The notes under the pieces are model-generated. The model was not told the DNA's origin and searched no databases. It saw nothing but the letters and a program-made list of their open reading frames with translations. Positions 1-7,698 of a stretch of DNA of 20,346 nucleotides are shown here, in pieces. The translations under genes were made by a program, and so were the position numbers. This DNA is from CBFGTA01 sp965651595 (lineage in GTDB: Bacteria; Actinomycetota; Actinomycetes; S36-B12; UBA10799): positions 1 through 20,346 of the forward strand of contig CBFGTA010000030.1 of NCBI GenBank assembly GCA_965651595.1. The letters run 5' to 3'. Positions within the stretch are counted from its first letter, which is position 1. The number at the start of each line of letters is the position of its first letter.

Positions 1-1075
1 AGAAGCCATCTCCGTAGGCGTTGGAGACGAAGTTCAGAGATAGGTAGAACCAATCCTTCGACGGATTGGCGACCTCGGCCAGGGCCCACTCCTGCGCATC
101 TGTACACGAACGCGGTGCAGTAGTTGACTCAAACTCGCAGTCTTGGACGGGGTAGCTCGAAAACGCTTTCAACGCTGCCGAGCTCGACACGGTGCCGGAG
201 GCAATTCCCAGGGTGGCCTCAGCAGCCCGCTTGCTCCACTCGATAACTTCGATGCTCTGGCGCACGTCAGTCAGGCGAGTACGAGCGTCCTCGAAGGCCT
301 GCCGCGCCGCTTGGTATTCGGCAACTTGATCCGCGGAGACCGGATCAGCCGACGTGGACAATCCGGTCCCCTCATCAGACTCATCGGCCACTGCCTGACC
401 CGTGACATGCGAGACCTGCGCCCCAAACAAGTTGTTGAGATGCTCGACCCAGCTCGTTTGCTCGGCTTCGACGGTAATACCAGTGGATTCCGCGATCGCC
501 GTGTACCGCTTCTTGGCGCTACTGTGGGCCTTCTTCGCCGCTGCGAGTTCTTTCTTCGCCACGGCGTGCTCCGACTGGAGGAGGGCGAGTTGTTCGCGGG
601 CTGCAGCCAAGGCTGCCGCCTGGTCGGCCGCGGCTCGTTCGGCGCGTTCCCGTTCCTCCCGTTCCTTCTTACGCTTCTCCTTCTTGCGTTCACGCTTTTC
701 GCGTTCGCGTTCGGCGGCTTCCGCTTCCTGCTGAGCCTTTTCCTGTTCGGCCGCAGCGCGCTCCTTCTCCGCCTGGGCTTGTTCGCGCTCGGCCTTCTTA
801 CGTTCGCGTTCAGCCTTCTTGCGGTCCTTCTCTGACTGAGTCGGACTCGGGCTGGGCGCCGGAGTTGTGGGTGGGGCCGAAGGGCTCGGGTCACCTGTCG
901 GTTCAGTCCCGGGCTCTGCCTCCGCAGCTGGTGAAGGCGACGAGTTCGGTCCGACGGCGTCGGCGGCCACCGGGCCAGTAGTCAGAGCCGCTGCAGCGAG
1001 TACGCCGCAGCACACGATGGCCGCGGCTTGGCGGGCGCTCCGCGACTTGCTGGCCGCGCGTATCCGAGACGACAT
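1..1075 (-). CDS. Secreted coiled-coil protein, possible cell-wall hydrolase (C-terminus cut by window edge)
   Basis: An open frame of 358 codons runs from ATG at 1075 to the window edge without a stop, so the C-terminus is missing. The start is supported by GGAGAGGG about 7 bases upstream. Residues 1-40 look like a Sec signal peptide: a basic start, then a hydrophobic Ala-rich stretch with likely cleavage near VAADA; there is no proper lipobox around the two Cys at 22-23. Residues 44-80 are a Pro/Ser/Thr-rich linker. Residues 82 to about 200 are extremely Lys/Glu/Arg/Ala-rich and should form a long coiled coil. A second helical stretch lies near 260-300. Two cysteines near residue 320 could form a disulfide. 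The last visible residues (WALAEVANPSKDWFYLSLNF and VSNAYG) resemble the start of a small hydrolase-like domain seen in secreted actinobacterial wall proteins, but with Ser where I would expect Cys. That domain reading is inference; secretion and the coiled coil are clear. Confidence 0.75.
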   Translation of the reverse strand, partial: MSSRIRAASKSRSARQAAAIVCCGVLAAAALTTGPVAADAVGPNSSPSPAAEAEPGTEPTGDPSPSAPPTTPAPSPSPTQSEKDRKKAERERKKAEREQAQAEKERAAAEQEKAQQEAEAAEREREKRERKKEKRKKEREERERAERAAADQAAALAAAREQLALLQSEHAVAKKELAAAKKAHSSAKKRYTAIAESTGITVEAEQTSWVEHLNNLFGAQVSHVTGQAVADESDEGTGLSTSADPVSADQVAEYQAARQAFEDARTRLTDVRQSIEVIEWSKRAAEATLGIASGTVSSSAALKAFSSYPVQDCEFESTTAPRSCTDAQEWALAEVANPSKDWFYLSLNFVSNAYGDGF

Positions 1076-1352
1076 AGGCGGTGTCCCTCTCCAAACATTG
1101 ATCAACGCACCGGTTGCTCGTGCATCGACAAATCGAGCATAGTCCTCAGCACGTGAGGTAGACCACATGCTATGTCGAGTGTTGGTGATTCGCGCGCTGA
1201 TTAGGCAAGAACTCGCCAAGAAAGACCAACGCTTACCCGTGTCGACTTGGATGCCGAAGTAGGTCGGGTTTAGCGAACTCATGGTTGGGAACGACGGGTA
1301 GGTCAGATGAGGCTTTCCGGACACGTGAGTCGGGCGGGCAGGAGTAACAACG
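1076..1352. promoter_or_regulatory. Divergent intergenic region, probable back-to-back promoters
   Basis: These 277 bases separate the minus-strand secreted protein from the plus-strand transporter-treYZ genes, so both units must be promoted from here or from just inside their neighbours. No open frame in it looks coding. The region is somewhat richer in A and T than its flanks between about 1085 and 1230 and holds a nested inverted repeat (listed separately). I could not identify convincing -35/-10 pairs. Confidence 0.45.
1133..1178. repeat. Nested inverted repeat in divergent intergenic region
   Basis: The outer arms are TCGAGCATAG (1133-1142) and CTATGTCGA (1170-1178), complementary apart from one unpaired base. 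Inside them lies a perfect 5-bp inverted repeat, CCTCA (1144-1148) and TGAGG (1154-1158), around a 5-base centre that includes CACG. No T-tract follows on either strand, so a terminator is unlikely. Its place between divergent genes suggests an operator, but the protein that would bind it is unknown. Confidence 0.35.
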
Positions 1353-2000
1353 ATGTCGACATATATGTGGGCCACGGTATTTGGTCTCTTGGGTGCGGGG
1401 CTGTTGACGGCCATGGCGATCCCACAACTCATCAAGATTATCCGAGGTGGCACCGACGGGGTGTCGATCGGTACGTGGGTGTTCATCGTGATCGCCACCC
1501 TGGCCTGGCTCGGGTACGGTCTGCAGATAGCCTCGCCAGCGTTGATCGTCGGCAACATTCTCACAGGGGTGGGGGCGCTCTTGGTGGTAGGCATCTTGAT
1601 GCGGCGTCGATACGACTGGAGTGGCGGGGTGACCCTGGCGTCACTGTTGTTGGCGACGTTCGGTGCGATCTCGGTCTTCGTCGCGTTGCCCGTCGCTGTG
1701 GTGAGTGTTCTCGCGATTGGATTTGGACTGTTGAGCCGCTGGCCCCAGTTGCTCAGCTCGTGGCAGCATGCCCGACTCCATCAAGTCACAGACGTATCGA
1801 TCGCTGCGTGGGCAGTGTCAGCGGTGGGTCAAGCGGCCTGGTTGGCGTACGGCATTCTCGCCCATGACATCCCGGCCATCGTGGTGAACGTGATTCTCGT
1901 GCTCGTCGGCGCGGCAATAGTCGCTTGTGAGTTGCGGGCGGGTCGCGGTCGGAAGGACGCAATTGCCGATGTGTTGCAGCCGACGAGAATTGCGGCGTGA
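1353..2000 (+). CDS. PQ-loop / SWEET-like sugar transporter with two repeats
   Basis: This 215-residue integral membrane protein belongs to the MtN3/SWEET-PQ-loop superfamily of facilitated sugar carriers. Two homologous halves are visible. Each starts with a helix ending in a Pro-Gln pair (P24-Q25 and P131-Q132), followed by a DGVSIGTW / TDVSIAAW turn. Each half then carries a Trp and an Asn sixteen residues apart (W52/N68 and W163/N179), the pair that lines the sugar pocket in SemiSWEETs. About seven helices are predicted by eye: near 5-25, 38-58, 61-82, 92-110, 112-130, 147-169 and 172-192, giving the 3+1+3 plan of eukaryotic SWEETs rather than the three helices of a typical bacterial SemiSWEET. 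The start ATG has GGAG at 1341-1344, eight bases upstream. The stop TGA overlaps the GTG start of treY, suggesting translational coupling and a role in moving glucose, maltose or trehalose. The substrate is not determined. Confidence 0.8.
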   Translation: MSTYMWATVFGLLGAGLLTAMAIPQLIKIIRGGTDGVSIGTWVFIVIATLAWLGYGLQIASPALIVGNILTGVGALLVVGILMRRRYDWSGGVTLASLLLATFGAISVFVALPVAVVSVLAIGFGLLSRWPQLLSSWQHARLHQVTDVSIAAWAVSAVGQAAWLAYGILAHDIPAIVVNVILVLVGAAIVACELRAGRGRKDAIADVLQPTRIAA

Positions 2001-4462
2001 GCGCTGGTAGACACGGAGAGGTGACTGACCTCGGACGAACCCGGCCAACGAGCACTTATCGAGTCCAGTTGAGCCCTGACTGGGGATTCACTGCAGCCGA
2101 GCAACTCCTCGACTATTTGCAAGATTTGGGGATATCGCACCTGTACCTGTCACCCATTCTGGAAGCCACCCCGGGGTCAACCCACGGATACGACGTCATC
2201 GAGCACGGTCGCGTGCGTGCAGAATTCGGCGGCGAAGGCGGCTTGCGGCAGTTGTCGAACGCTGCAGCCGAGCGGGGAATCGGGATCATCGTCGACGTGG
2301 TCCCGAACCATATGGCGGTGCCGGTGCCTGAATACCTCAACCCGGCACTTTGGTCGGTCTTGCGAGACGGGCCAGATTCTCCGTTCGCCAACTGGTTCGA
2401 CGTCACCGTCGCTACCGGTCAACAGATGCTGATGCCGATCCTCGGGTCCCGAATTGATGAAGTGCTCGATGCTGGCGACATCCACCTGGATCTGACCGGG
2501 GGGCCCAACGGTGAGACCGTATTGCGCTACTTCGATCACGTTCTACCGGTTCGAGCGGGAACGGAGAGTTTGCCTGTCGATGAGATGCTGGCGTCCCAGT
2601 ACTATCGCTTGGCCTACTGGCAACTGGCTGGCGAAGAGCTCAACTACCGACGATTCTTCGACGTCGACACGCTGGCCGCTGTCCGAGTCGAGGACCCCCA
2701 GGTGTTCTCAGAAACTCACGCTCTACTGCTCGGCCTAGCAGCCGACGGAGTCGTCGACGGCTTTCGTATCGATCATCCCGATGGCCTCGCCGACCCACTG
2801 GGATACCTGGACAAACTCACCACCCAAAGCAACCACGCCTGGATCGTCATCGAAAAGATCCTCGCCTGGGACGAGAGCTTGCCGCGCGAATTCTCGTGTG
2901 CTGGCACGACCGGTTATGACGCCCTCAGCAGGATCAGCGCGTTTCTCGCTACCGGAGACGGACTGGCCGCGCTGGCCGCCGGATTCTCGGAGATCACTCA
3001 GTCAGCGAGCGGCTGGGACGAAATAGCGGTCGAAGCCAAACGAGACGTCGTGACGGGGCTGCTCGTGAGCGAACTGGATCGTCTCACCACTGTTGCCTGG
3101 TCAGCGTGTCAGGCTGATGTGCGACTCCGGGACTACTCCCGCCGCGGGCTGATGGAGGCCCTCGCGGAGATGCTGATCGCGATGCAGGTGTACCGCGCCT
3201 ACGTCGTTCCCGGCCAACCGGCCAACACGACGGCTGTCGCTCAAGTGATGGGTGCTCGCGAGCGGGCGATCGAATCGGCACCTGAGCGGGCCGATGAAAT
3301 CGATCTGCTGGCCCGCATGGCACTGGGGTTGCTCGGTGACAATGAGCCCCTGCGCGAATTCATAACCCGGTTCCAGCAAACCACCGGTCCGGTCTTGGCC
3401 AAAGGCGTCGAGGACACGGCCGCCTACCGTTGGTTCCCGCTGAGCGCCCTCTGCGAGGTCGGGGTCGAACCAGACCACGCTGGCCTCGACATCGGCCAGC
3501 TCCATGAATGGTGCCAGTTGCGCAGTGAACAGTGGCCGCTGTCCATGTCGTGCCTGTCGACTCACGACACCAAACGCAGCGAAGACGCTCGGGCCCGGAT
3601 TCTGGCGCTGTCTGAGTATGCCGAGCAGTGGTTGGAATGGGTGCGGGATTGGCAAGTAGTAGTCGGCCCGTTGTTGGCTCCCGATGGGTCCCGGGATCAG
3701 CGCACCGAGTGGTTGATTCTGCAAACCCTCGTGGGGGTCTGGCCCATCAGTGAGGAGCGCCTGCAGGCTTATGCCATCAAGGCCGTTCGGGAAGCCAAGC
3801 TGCATACGGCGTGGGTGGGCGCGGATGAAGAGTACGAGGCCCGAGTTGCCGAGTACGTGCACGCAACTGTGAACTCCCGGCGACTCGATGAACTCATCGC
3901 GGTGGCGCTCGAGGGGATGCAGCGTTCGGTCGCCACGAACATCCTCACCCAGCGCGCCCTCCAACTCATGCTGCCGGGCGTGCCCGACATCTATCAGATG
4001 TGCGAGGGCATCAACACGCGGCTGGTGGATCCCGACAACCGAGTCCCTGTCGATCACGACTGGATCCGTTCCGCCGCCCAACGATGCCGTCGGCCCGCCG
4101 ATCCCTACCGGCAGATGAACGAGGCCAAATTGTGGCTCACACGCCAGGGCTTGCGCCTCAGGCGACGCCACGCCGAGGTGCTGAGCGCGAGGGGAAGCTA
4201 CACCCCACTCGTCTTGTCGTCGGATGACGACACCCAACGGGAACGATTGATGGGCTTCAGCCGATCCGAGGCGATCGTGGTATTGGTCAGTCGCTGGGCC
4301 CGCAGAGATACTGGAAGCCCGGTAGGTGTGAGCATGCCCGCCGGTCACTGGCGTAACGTCCTGACGGGTGCGACCGTCGAAGCTAGCGGTGAACCGTTCG
4401 ACAGCCACCAACTACTCGATGGCTGGCCGGTCGCTCTGTGGGAACGTGAACCGGACTCATGA
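1997..4462 (+). CDS. treY: Malto-oligosyltrehalose synthase TreY
   Basis: This cytoplasmic GH13 enzyme isomerises the reducing-end alpha-1,4 bond of a maltodextrin to an alpha,alpha-1,1 bond, giving a maltooligosyl-trehalose; it is the first step of the TreY-TreZ route. The 821 residues fall within the family's usual length. Visible hallmarks are the STYRVQL start, GISHLYLSPIL and STHGYDV (residues 46-66), IIVDVVPNHM (about 97-106), the nucleophile D259 in GFRIDHPDGL, the general acid E286 in IVIEKIL, the CAGTTGYD segment (301-308) peculiar to TreY, AKGVEDTAAYRW (468-479) and D524 in STHDTKR. The GTG at 1997 overlaps the previous gene's stop (GTGA) and has no clear ribosome-binding site, consistent with reinitiation. 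An in-frame GTG at 2021 also fits the family's N-terminus but has GGAG only two bases away. The end overlaps treZ by four bases (ATGA). Confidence 0.96.
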   Translation: MSAGRHGEVTDLGRTRPTSTYRVQLSPDWGFTAAEQLLDYLQDLGISHLYLSPILEATPGSTHGYDVIEHGRVRAEFGGEGGLRQLSNAAAERGIGIIVDVVPNHMAVPVPEYLNPALWSVLRDGPDSPFANWFDVTVATGQQMLMPILGSRIDEVLDAGDIHLDLTGGPNGETVLRYFDHVLPVRAGTESLPVDEMLASQYYRLAYWQLAGEELNYRRFFDVDTLAAVRVEDPQVFSETHALLLGLAADGVVDGFRIDHPDGLADPLGYLDKLTTQSNHAWIVIEKILAWDESLPREFSCAGTTGYDALSRISAFLATGDGLAALAAGFSEITQSASGWDEIAVEAKRDVVTGLLVSELDRLTTVAWSACQADVRLRDYSRRGLMEALAEMLIAMQVYRAYVVPGQPANTTAVAQVMGARERAIESAPERADEIDLLARMALGLLGDNEPLREFITRFQQTTGPVLAKGVEDTAAYRWFPLSALCEVGVEPDHAGLDIGQLHEWCQLRSEQWPLSMSCLSTHDTKRSEDARARILALSEYAEQWLEWVRDWQVVVGPLLAPDGSRDQRTEWLILQTLVGVWPISEERLQAYAIKAVREAKLHTAWVGADEEYEARVAEYVHATVNSRRLDELIAVALEGMQRSVATNILTQRALQLMLPGVPDIYQMCEGINTRLVDPDNRVPVDHDWIRSAAQRCRRPADPYRQMNEAKLWLTRQGLRLRRRHAEVLSARGSYTPLVLSSDDDTQRERLMGFSRSEAIVVLVSRWARRDTGSPVGVSMPAGHWRNVLTGATVEASGEPFDSHQLLDGWPVALWEREPDS

Positions 4463-6357
4463 TTCTGCACCGATGGGCCCCGCGCGCGACCGAGTTCCTG
4501 TGTGTGCGTGGCGGCCAGCATTACGCGTTTGTACCCTGCCAGTTACTAGATCACGATCACCAGCAACCAGGCTGGATGGTGGCGGATGTCCCTTTGGAAT
4601 CCGGTGATGACTATTGGTTCGAGGTGGACGGTCGAAAGCTTCCCGACCCGCTCGGGCCGCGACTACCTGCCAGCGTTCACGGTCCGAGTCGATGGTGGGA
4701 CCCGAAGACGTATAACTGGCGAGCATCGAACTGGACTGGACGGGCGTTGGGGCCGGACTCGGTCATCTACGAACTGCACGTGGGGACGTTTACATCCAAT
4801 GGCACCTTCGACGCCGCCGCCGAGTGCCTCGACCATCTGGTCGACCTCGGCATCAGCCATGTGGAGTTGATGCCGGTCAACTCTTTCGACGGCCACCACG
4901 GCTGGGGATATGACCAAGTCGCGCTGCGAGCGGTACACGAACCGTACGGCGGGCCTGCGGGACTGTGTCGGTTTGTGGATGAGTGTCACCGTCGGGGACT
5001 GGCCGTTCTATTGGACATCGTCCATAATCATTTCGGACCTTCGGGAAACTACTGGGACGCTTTCGGACCGTTCATCCTCAACGACCACCCGACCCCGTGG
5101 GGTGGAGCCGTCAATCTTGACGGGCCAGATTCGGATTCAGTTCGCACCATCCTGATCGAATCTCTGATCATGTGGGCCGAGGCGTTTCGAGTCGATGGAT
5201 TCCGAATGGACGCCGTCCACGAGCTCCGCGATACGCGGGCGATTCCCTATCTTGAACAGCTCGGGCAGGTCGTCGCTAGCGCGGCGACAAGCTCCGGCCG
5301 CACATGCGACATCGTGGTGGAGACCGATCGCAACGATCCCCGAACCGTGCAACCGGTATCCGGCGGCGGCCTGGGCATGACCGCGCAATGGGATGACGAC
5401 GTGCACCACGCTCTGCACGCGTTTCTCACCGGAGAAGCCAGCGGCTACTACCGTGACTTTGCGGTAGCTGAAGCCACTGCCACCACGTTGGCCCAGGGCT
5501 TCTGGCATGCGAACACCTACTCAAGTTTTCGCGGTCGAACCCACGGTCGGCCAGTGGACTTCCGGCGGGTGGACCCGTGGAGATTCATCTGCAGCCTGCA
5601 AACCCACGACCAGGTCGGTAACCGCGCGGCCGGTGAACGACTGAGCCATCTGACCGATCTTGACAAGTGCGCTGCCGGGGCGGCGGTCCTGTTCACCTTG
5701 CCGTACACGCCGATGCTGTTCATGGGGGAAGAGTGGGCGGCGTCGACGCCGTGGCAGTTCTTCACAGCCTTTGCGGACCCCGACCTCGCCCAGGCTGTCC
5801 GGGACGGTCGCCGAAGCGAGTTCGCCGACTATGGCTGGGCGGCCACCGACATTCCGGACCCCCAGGACGCTCAAACTGTGGAGAGATCGACGCTGGACTG
5901 GAGTGAGGCGACCCGGCCAGACCACGCCGCCATGCTCGCCTGGTACCGCGAGCTGATTGATCTGCGTCGCCGGCACCCTGACCTCATGGGTGCCGCAGCC
6001 GGGCCCTTGGCAGACGCAGCCGACGGTATACACGTCGAAGTGCTCGACAACCAAGACACAAAGGCAATCGCCGTGCGCCGGGGTCGGTGGCTGATCGCCT
6101 GCAACGTGGGCGCCATTGCGGTGCAGGTCGGCGCCACGGGACTGGTCTCGAATCACCGCAATGTTGCCAGCGCAATCGTGCGGGGGCCTGACCGACCTGT
6201 CGACCCGGCACTGTTCGAGGAGATCGTTGCCCAGTGGCCCCAGACGGCAACGCGCATATCCGGAGGAGTCGGGGCCGAGCCGTTGACGCTACCCCCGGGA
6301 TGTTCCGTGATTGTGCGGGTACGGCAGACGACCCGACAGGGATCCAACACTTCATGA
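4459..6357 (+). CDS. treZ: Malto-oligosyltrehalose trehalohydrolase TreZ
   Basis: This GH13 enzyme cleaves maltooligosyl-trehalose made by TreY, releasing free trehalose and a shortened maltodextrin. It has 632 residues, slightly longer than many actinobacterial TreZ proteins. The N-terminal beta domain (about 1-85) is followed by the linker YELHVGTFTSNGTF (104-117). The catalytic barrel contains HHGWGYD (146-152), DIVHNHFGPSGNY (186-198), nucleophile D251 in FRVDGFRMDAVHE, acid/base E288 in VVETDRND, and D384 in QTHDQVGNRA. MGEEWA (422-427) and the C-terminal beta domain complete the fold. No key residue is missing. The ATG overlaps the treY stop (ATGA). A treX debranching gene, which often accompanies treYZ in actinobacteria, is absent from this side, and the SWEET-like gene occupies that place. 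Confidence 0.96.
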   Translation: MILHRWAPRATEFLCVRGGQHYAFVPCQLLDHDHQQPGWMVADVPLESGDDYWFEVDGRKLPDPLGPRLPASVHGPSRWWDPKTYNWRASNWTGRALGPDSVIYELHVGTFTSNGTFDAAAECLDHLVDLGISHVELMPVNSFDGHHGWGYDQVALRAVHEPYGGPAGLCRFVDECHRRGLAVLLDIVHNHFGPSGNYWDAFGPFILNDHPTPWGGAVNLDGPDSDSVRTILIESLIMWAEAFRVDGFRMDAVHELRDTRAIPYLEQLGQVVASAATSSGRTCDIVVETDRNDPRTVQPVSGGGLGMTAQWDDDVHHALHAFLTGEASGYYRDFAVAEATATTLAQGFWHANTYSSFRGRTHGRPVDFRRVDPWRFICSLQTHDQVGNRAAGERLSHLTDLDKCAAGAAVLFTLPYTPMLFMGEEWAASTPWQFFTAFADPDLAQAVRDGRRSEFADYGWAATDIPDPQDAQTVERSTLDWSEATRPDHAAMLAWYRELIDLRRRHPDLMGAAAGPLADAADGIHVEVLDNQDTKAIAVRRGRWLIACNVGAIAVQVGATGLVSNHRNVASAIVRGPDRPVDPALFEEIVAQWPQTATRISGGVGAEPLTLPPGCSVIVRVRQTTRQGSNTS

Positions 6358-6359
6358 GA

Positions 6360-6376
6360 CGGCGCGCAAAGCGCCG
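6360..6376 (+). other. Small GC hairpin between treZ and glutaminase
   Basis: A perfect 6-bp stem, CGGCGC (6360-6365) with GCGCCG (6371-6376), around the loop GCAAA, lies three bases after the treZ stop. There is no T-tract after it, so it is at best a weak or Rho-assisted terminator or an mRNA 3'-end stabiliser. The next gene starts 23 bases downstream. Confidence 0.35.
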
Positions 6377-6399
6377 CTGACGATGGCAGGATCGGGGTC

Positions 6400-7446
6400 G
6401 TGACGCGACTCGAAGCCAGTGAAACTCGGGCCACTCTGGAGGCCATCGACACCGGAAATCTACCCCGGCGCGAACGAGTGCGAGAAGCCATGAGAATGGC
6501 GTACAACGCTTACATTCACATTGACGAGGGGGCGGTGGCCGACTACATTCCGGCCCTCGCCCAAGCCGACCCCGATTGCCTGGGCATCAGCATGACGGGC
6601 GTCACCGGCAACCGACTGTCCCACGGCGACGCCCAGGTCGAGTTTTCCATCCAGAGCATCTCGAAGGCATTCGTCTACGCTCTCGTCCTCGACCACATTG
6701 GCCCGCTCGCCGCGCGGAAGGCCGTCGGCGTCAACGCGACCGGCATGGCCTTCAACTCGGTGGTCGCTATCGAGATCAATGAAGATCGCACGGTCAATCC
6801 GATGGTCAACGCCGGTGCCATCGCCACTACGAGCCTCTTGCCCGGGGCCACGGGGGAAGAGAAGTGGCAGGCAATCGAGACGGGCCTATCTCGCTTCGCT
6901 GGCCGAGAATTGACGCTCGACGAGCAGATCTATGAGTCCGAGACCTCCCACAACGAAAGAAACCGAGGCGTGGCACACCTGCTGTACGGCTACGGGCGCC
7001 TCTACTTCGATCCGGACACCACCACTGATATTTACACCCGGCAATGTTCGATGCTGGTCACGGCCGAGGATCTGGCCACGATGGGCGCAACCCTGGCCAA
7101 CGGTGGAGTCAACCCTGTCACCGGAGAAACGGTCATCAGCCCTGACACAAGTCGGCAGGTGCTGGCGGTGCTCGCGACGGCCGGACTCTACGAGCGAACC
7201 GGCGACTGGCTGTTTGACGTCGGACTGCCGGGAAAGAGTGGGGTCGGGGGAGGAATCGTGACGATGAGTCCCGGCAAAGGTGGGCTCGCGACGTATTCTC
7301 CCAAGCTCGACGTCGCCGGCAACAGTGTGCGTGGGCAGTTGGTGACCCGCTTCTTGTCGAACCACCTTGGGCTTGATCTCTTCGCGTCTGCTCCGCATGA
7401 AGATGACGAAGACGAAGACGCCAGCCCGCTCGACTCCGCTGACTGA
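6400..7446 (+). CDS. glsA: Glutaminase (serine-dependent, beta-lactamase fold)
   Basis: This enzyme hydrolyses L-glutamine to glutamate and ammonia. The 348 residues carry the family's motifs: the catalytic Ser-X-X-Lys pair S86/K89 in FSIQSISKAF, VNATGMAFNS (111-120), NPMVNAGAI (133-141), the NERNRGVAHLLYGYG segment (185-199), YTRQCSM (212-218), and GLPGKSGVGGGI (275-286). The length exceeds the common 300-330 residues mainly because of a highly acidic tail (about 333-348, rich in Glu and Asp), which is not a recognised domain. No STAS or cNMP domain is present. The start is GTG with CAGGA about eight bases upstream. It lies 42 bp after treZ on the same strand, so it could be cotranscribed, but there is no obvious link to trehalose. 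Its stop is only 12 bp from the convergent stop of the DUF5522 gene. Confidence 0.93.
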   Translation: MTRLEASETRATLEAIDTGNLPRRERVREAMRMAYNAYIHIDEGAVADYIPALAQADPDCLGISMTGVTGNRLSHGDAQVEFSIQSISKAFVYALVLDHIGPLAARKAVGVNATGMAFNSVVAIEINEDRTVNPMVNAGAIATTSLLPGATGEEKWQAIETGLSRFAGRELTLDEQIYESETSHNERNRGVAHLLYGYGRLYFDPDTTTDIYTRQCSMLVTAEDLATMGATLANGGVNPVTGETVISPDTSRQVLAVLATAGLYERTGDWLFDVGLPGKSGVGGGIVTMSPGKGGLATYSPKLDVAGNSVRGQLVTRFLSNHLGLDLFASAPHEDDEDEDASPLDSAD

Positions 7447-7458
7447 TTCCCGGAACAG

Positions 7459-7683
7459 CTACTCGATGTAGGGGCAATGGCGGCAGCCTTGCTCGCAACA
7501 GGCACGTTCTGCCAGTGCCCGCGACGTGAAAACAAACAAACCGGTAGTTGGATCGGCATACCCGTCGTCGCCATCAGCGAGAGCGTCAGCGTGAGCGATC
7601 AGAATGGCGTCTCGGCCCGGATGGTTGAGAGGTAACCGCGCGGCAGAAGGCTGATCCCACGGGCGAGGCCAGTCAGAGTCCAC
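7459..7683 (-). CDS. Small DUF5522 family protein
   Basis: This 74-residue protein matches the short actinobacterial DUF5522 pattern. It has HPGRDAILIAHADAL (residues 21-35), GYADPTTGLFVFTSRALAER (41-60) and a C-terminal cysteine cluster CCEQGCRHCPY with C62, C63, C67 and C70, which could bind a metal ion. Function is unknown. The start is GTG at 7683, 15 bases after the acyltransferase stop, without a recognisable Shine-Dalgarno sequence, so it may be translated by coupling with that gene. The strong end motif makes it a real gene despite its size. Confidence 0.85.
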   Translation of the reverse strand: MDSDWPRPWDQPSAARLPLNHPGRDAILIAHADALADGDDGYADPTTGLFVFTSRALAERACCEQGCRHCPYIE

Positions 7684-7698
7684 GGCTGAACCCGCTAT

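Noticed and set aside
143..835. 230-codon plus-strand frame ending in a Leu/Phe-rich, membrane-like tail.
   Set aside because: The apparent hydrophobic tail is the antisense reading of the Lys/Glu/Arg-rich coiled coil of the real minus-strand gene.
3101..4411. 436-codon open frame on the minus strand opposite treY.
   Set aside because: It lies wholly inside a clearly real gene, its product shows no domain or signal, and long antisense frames are expected in GC-rich code.
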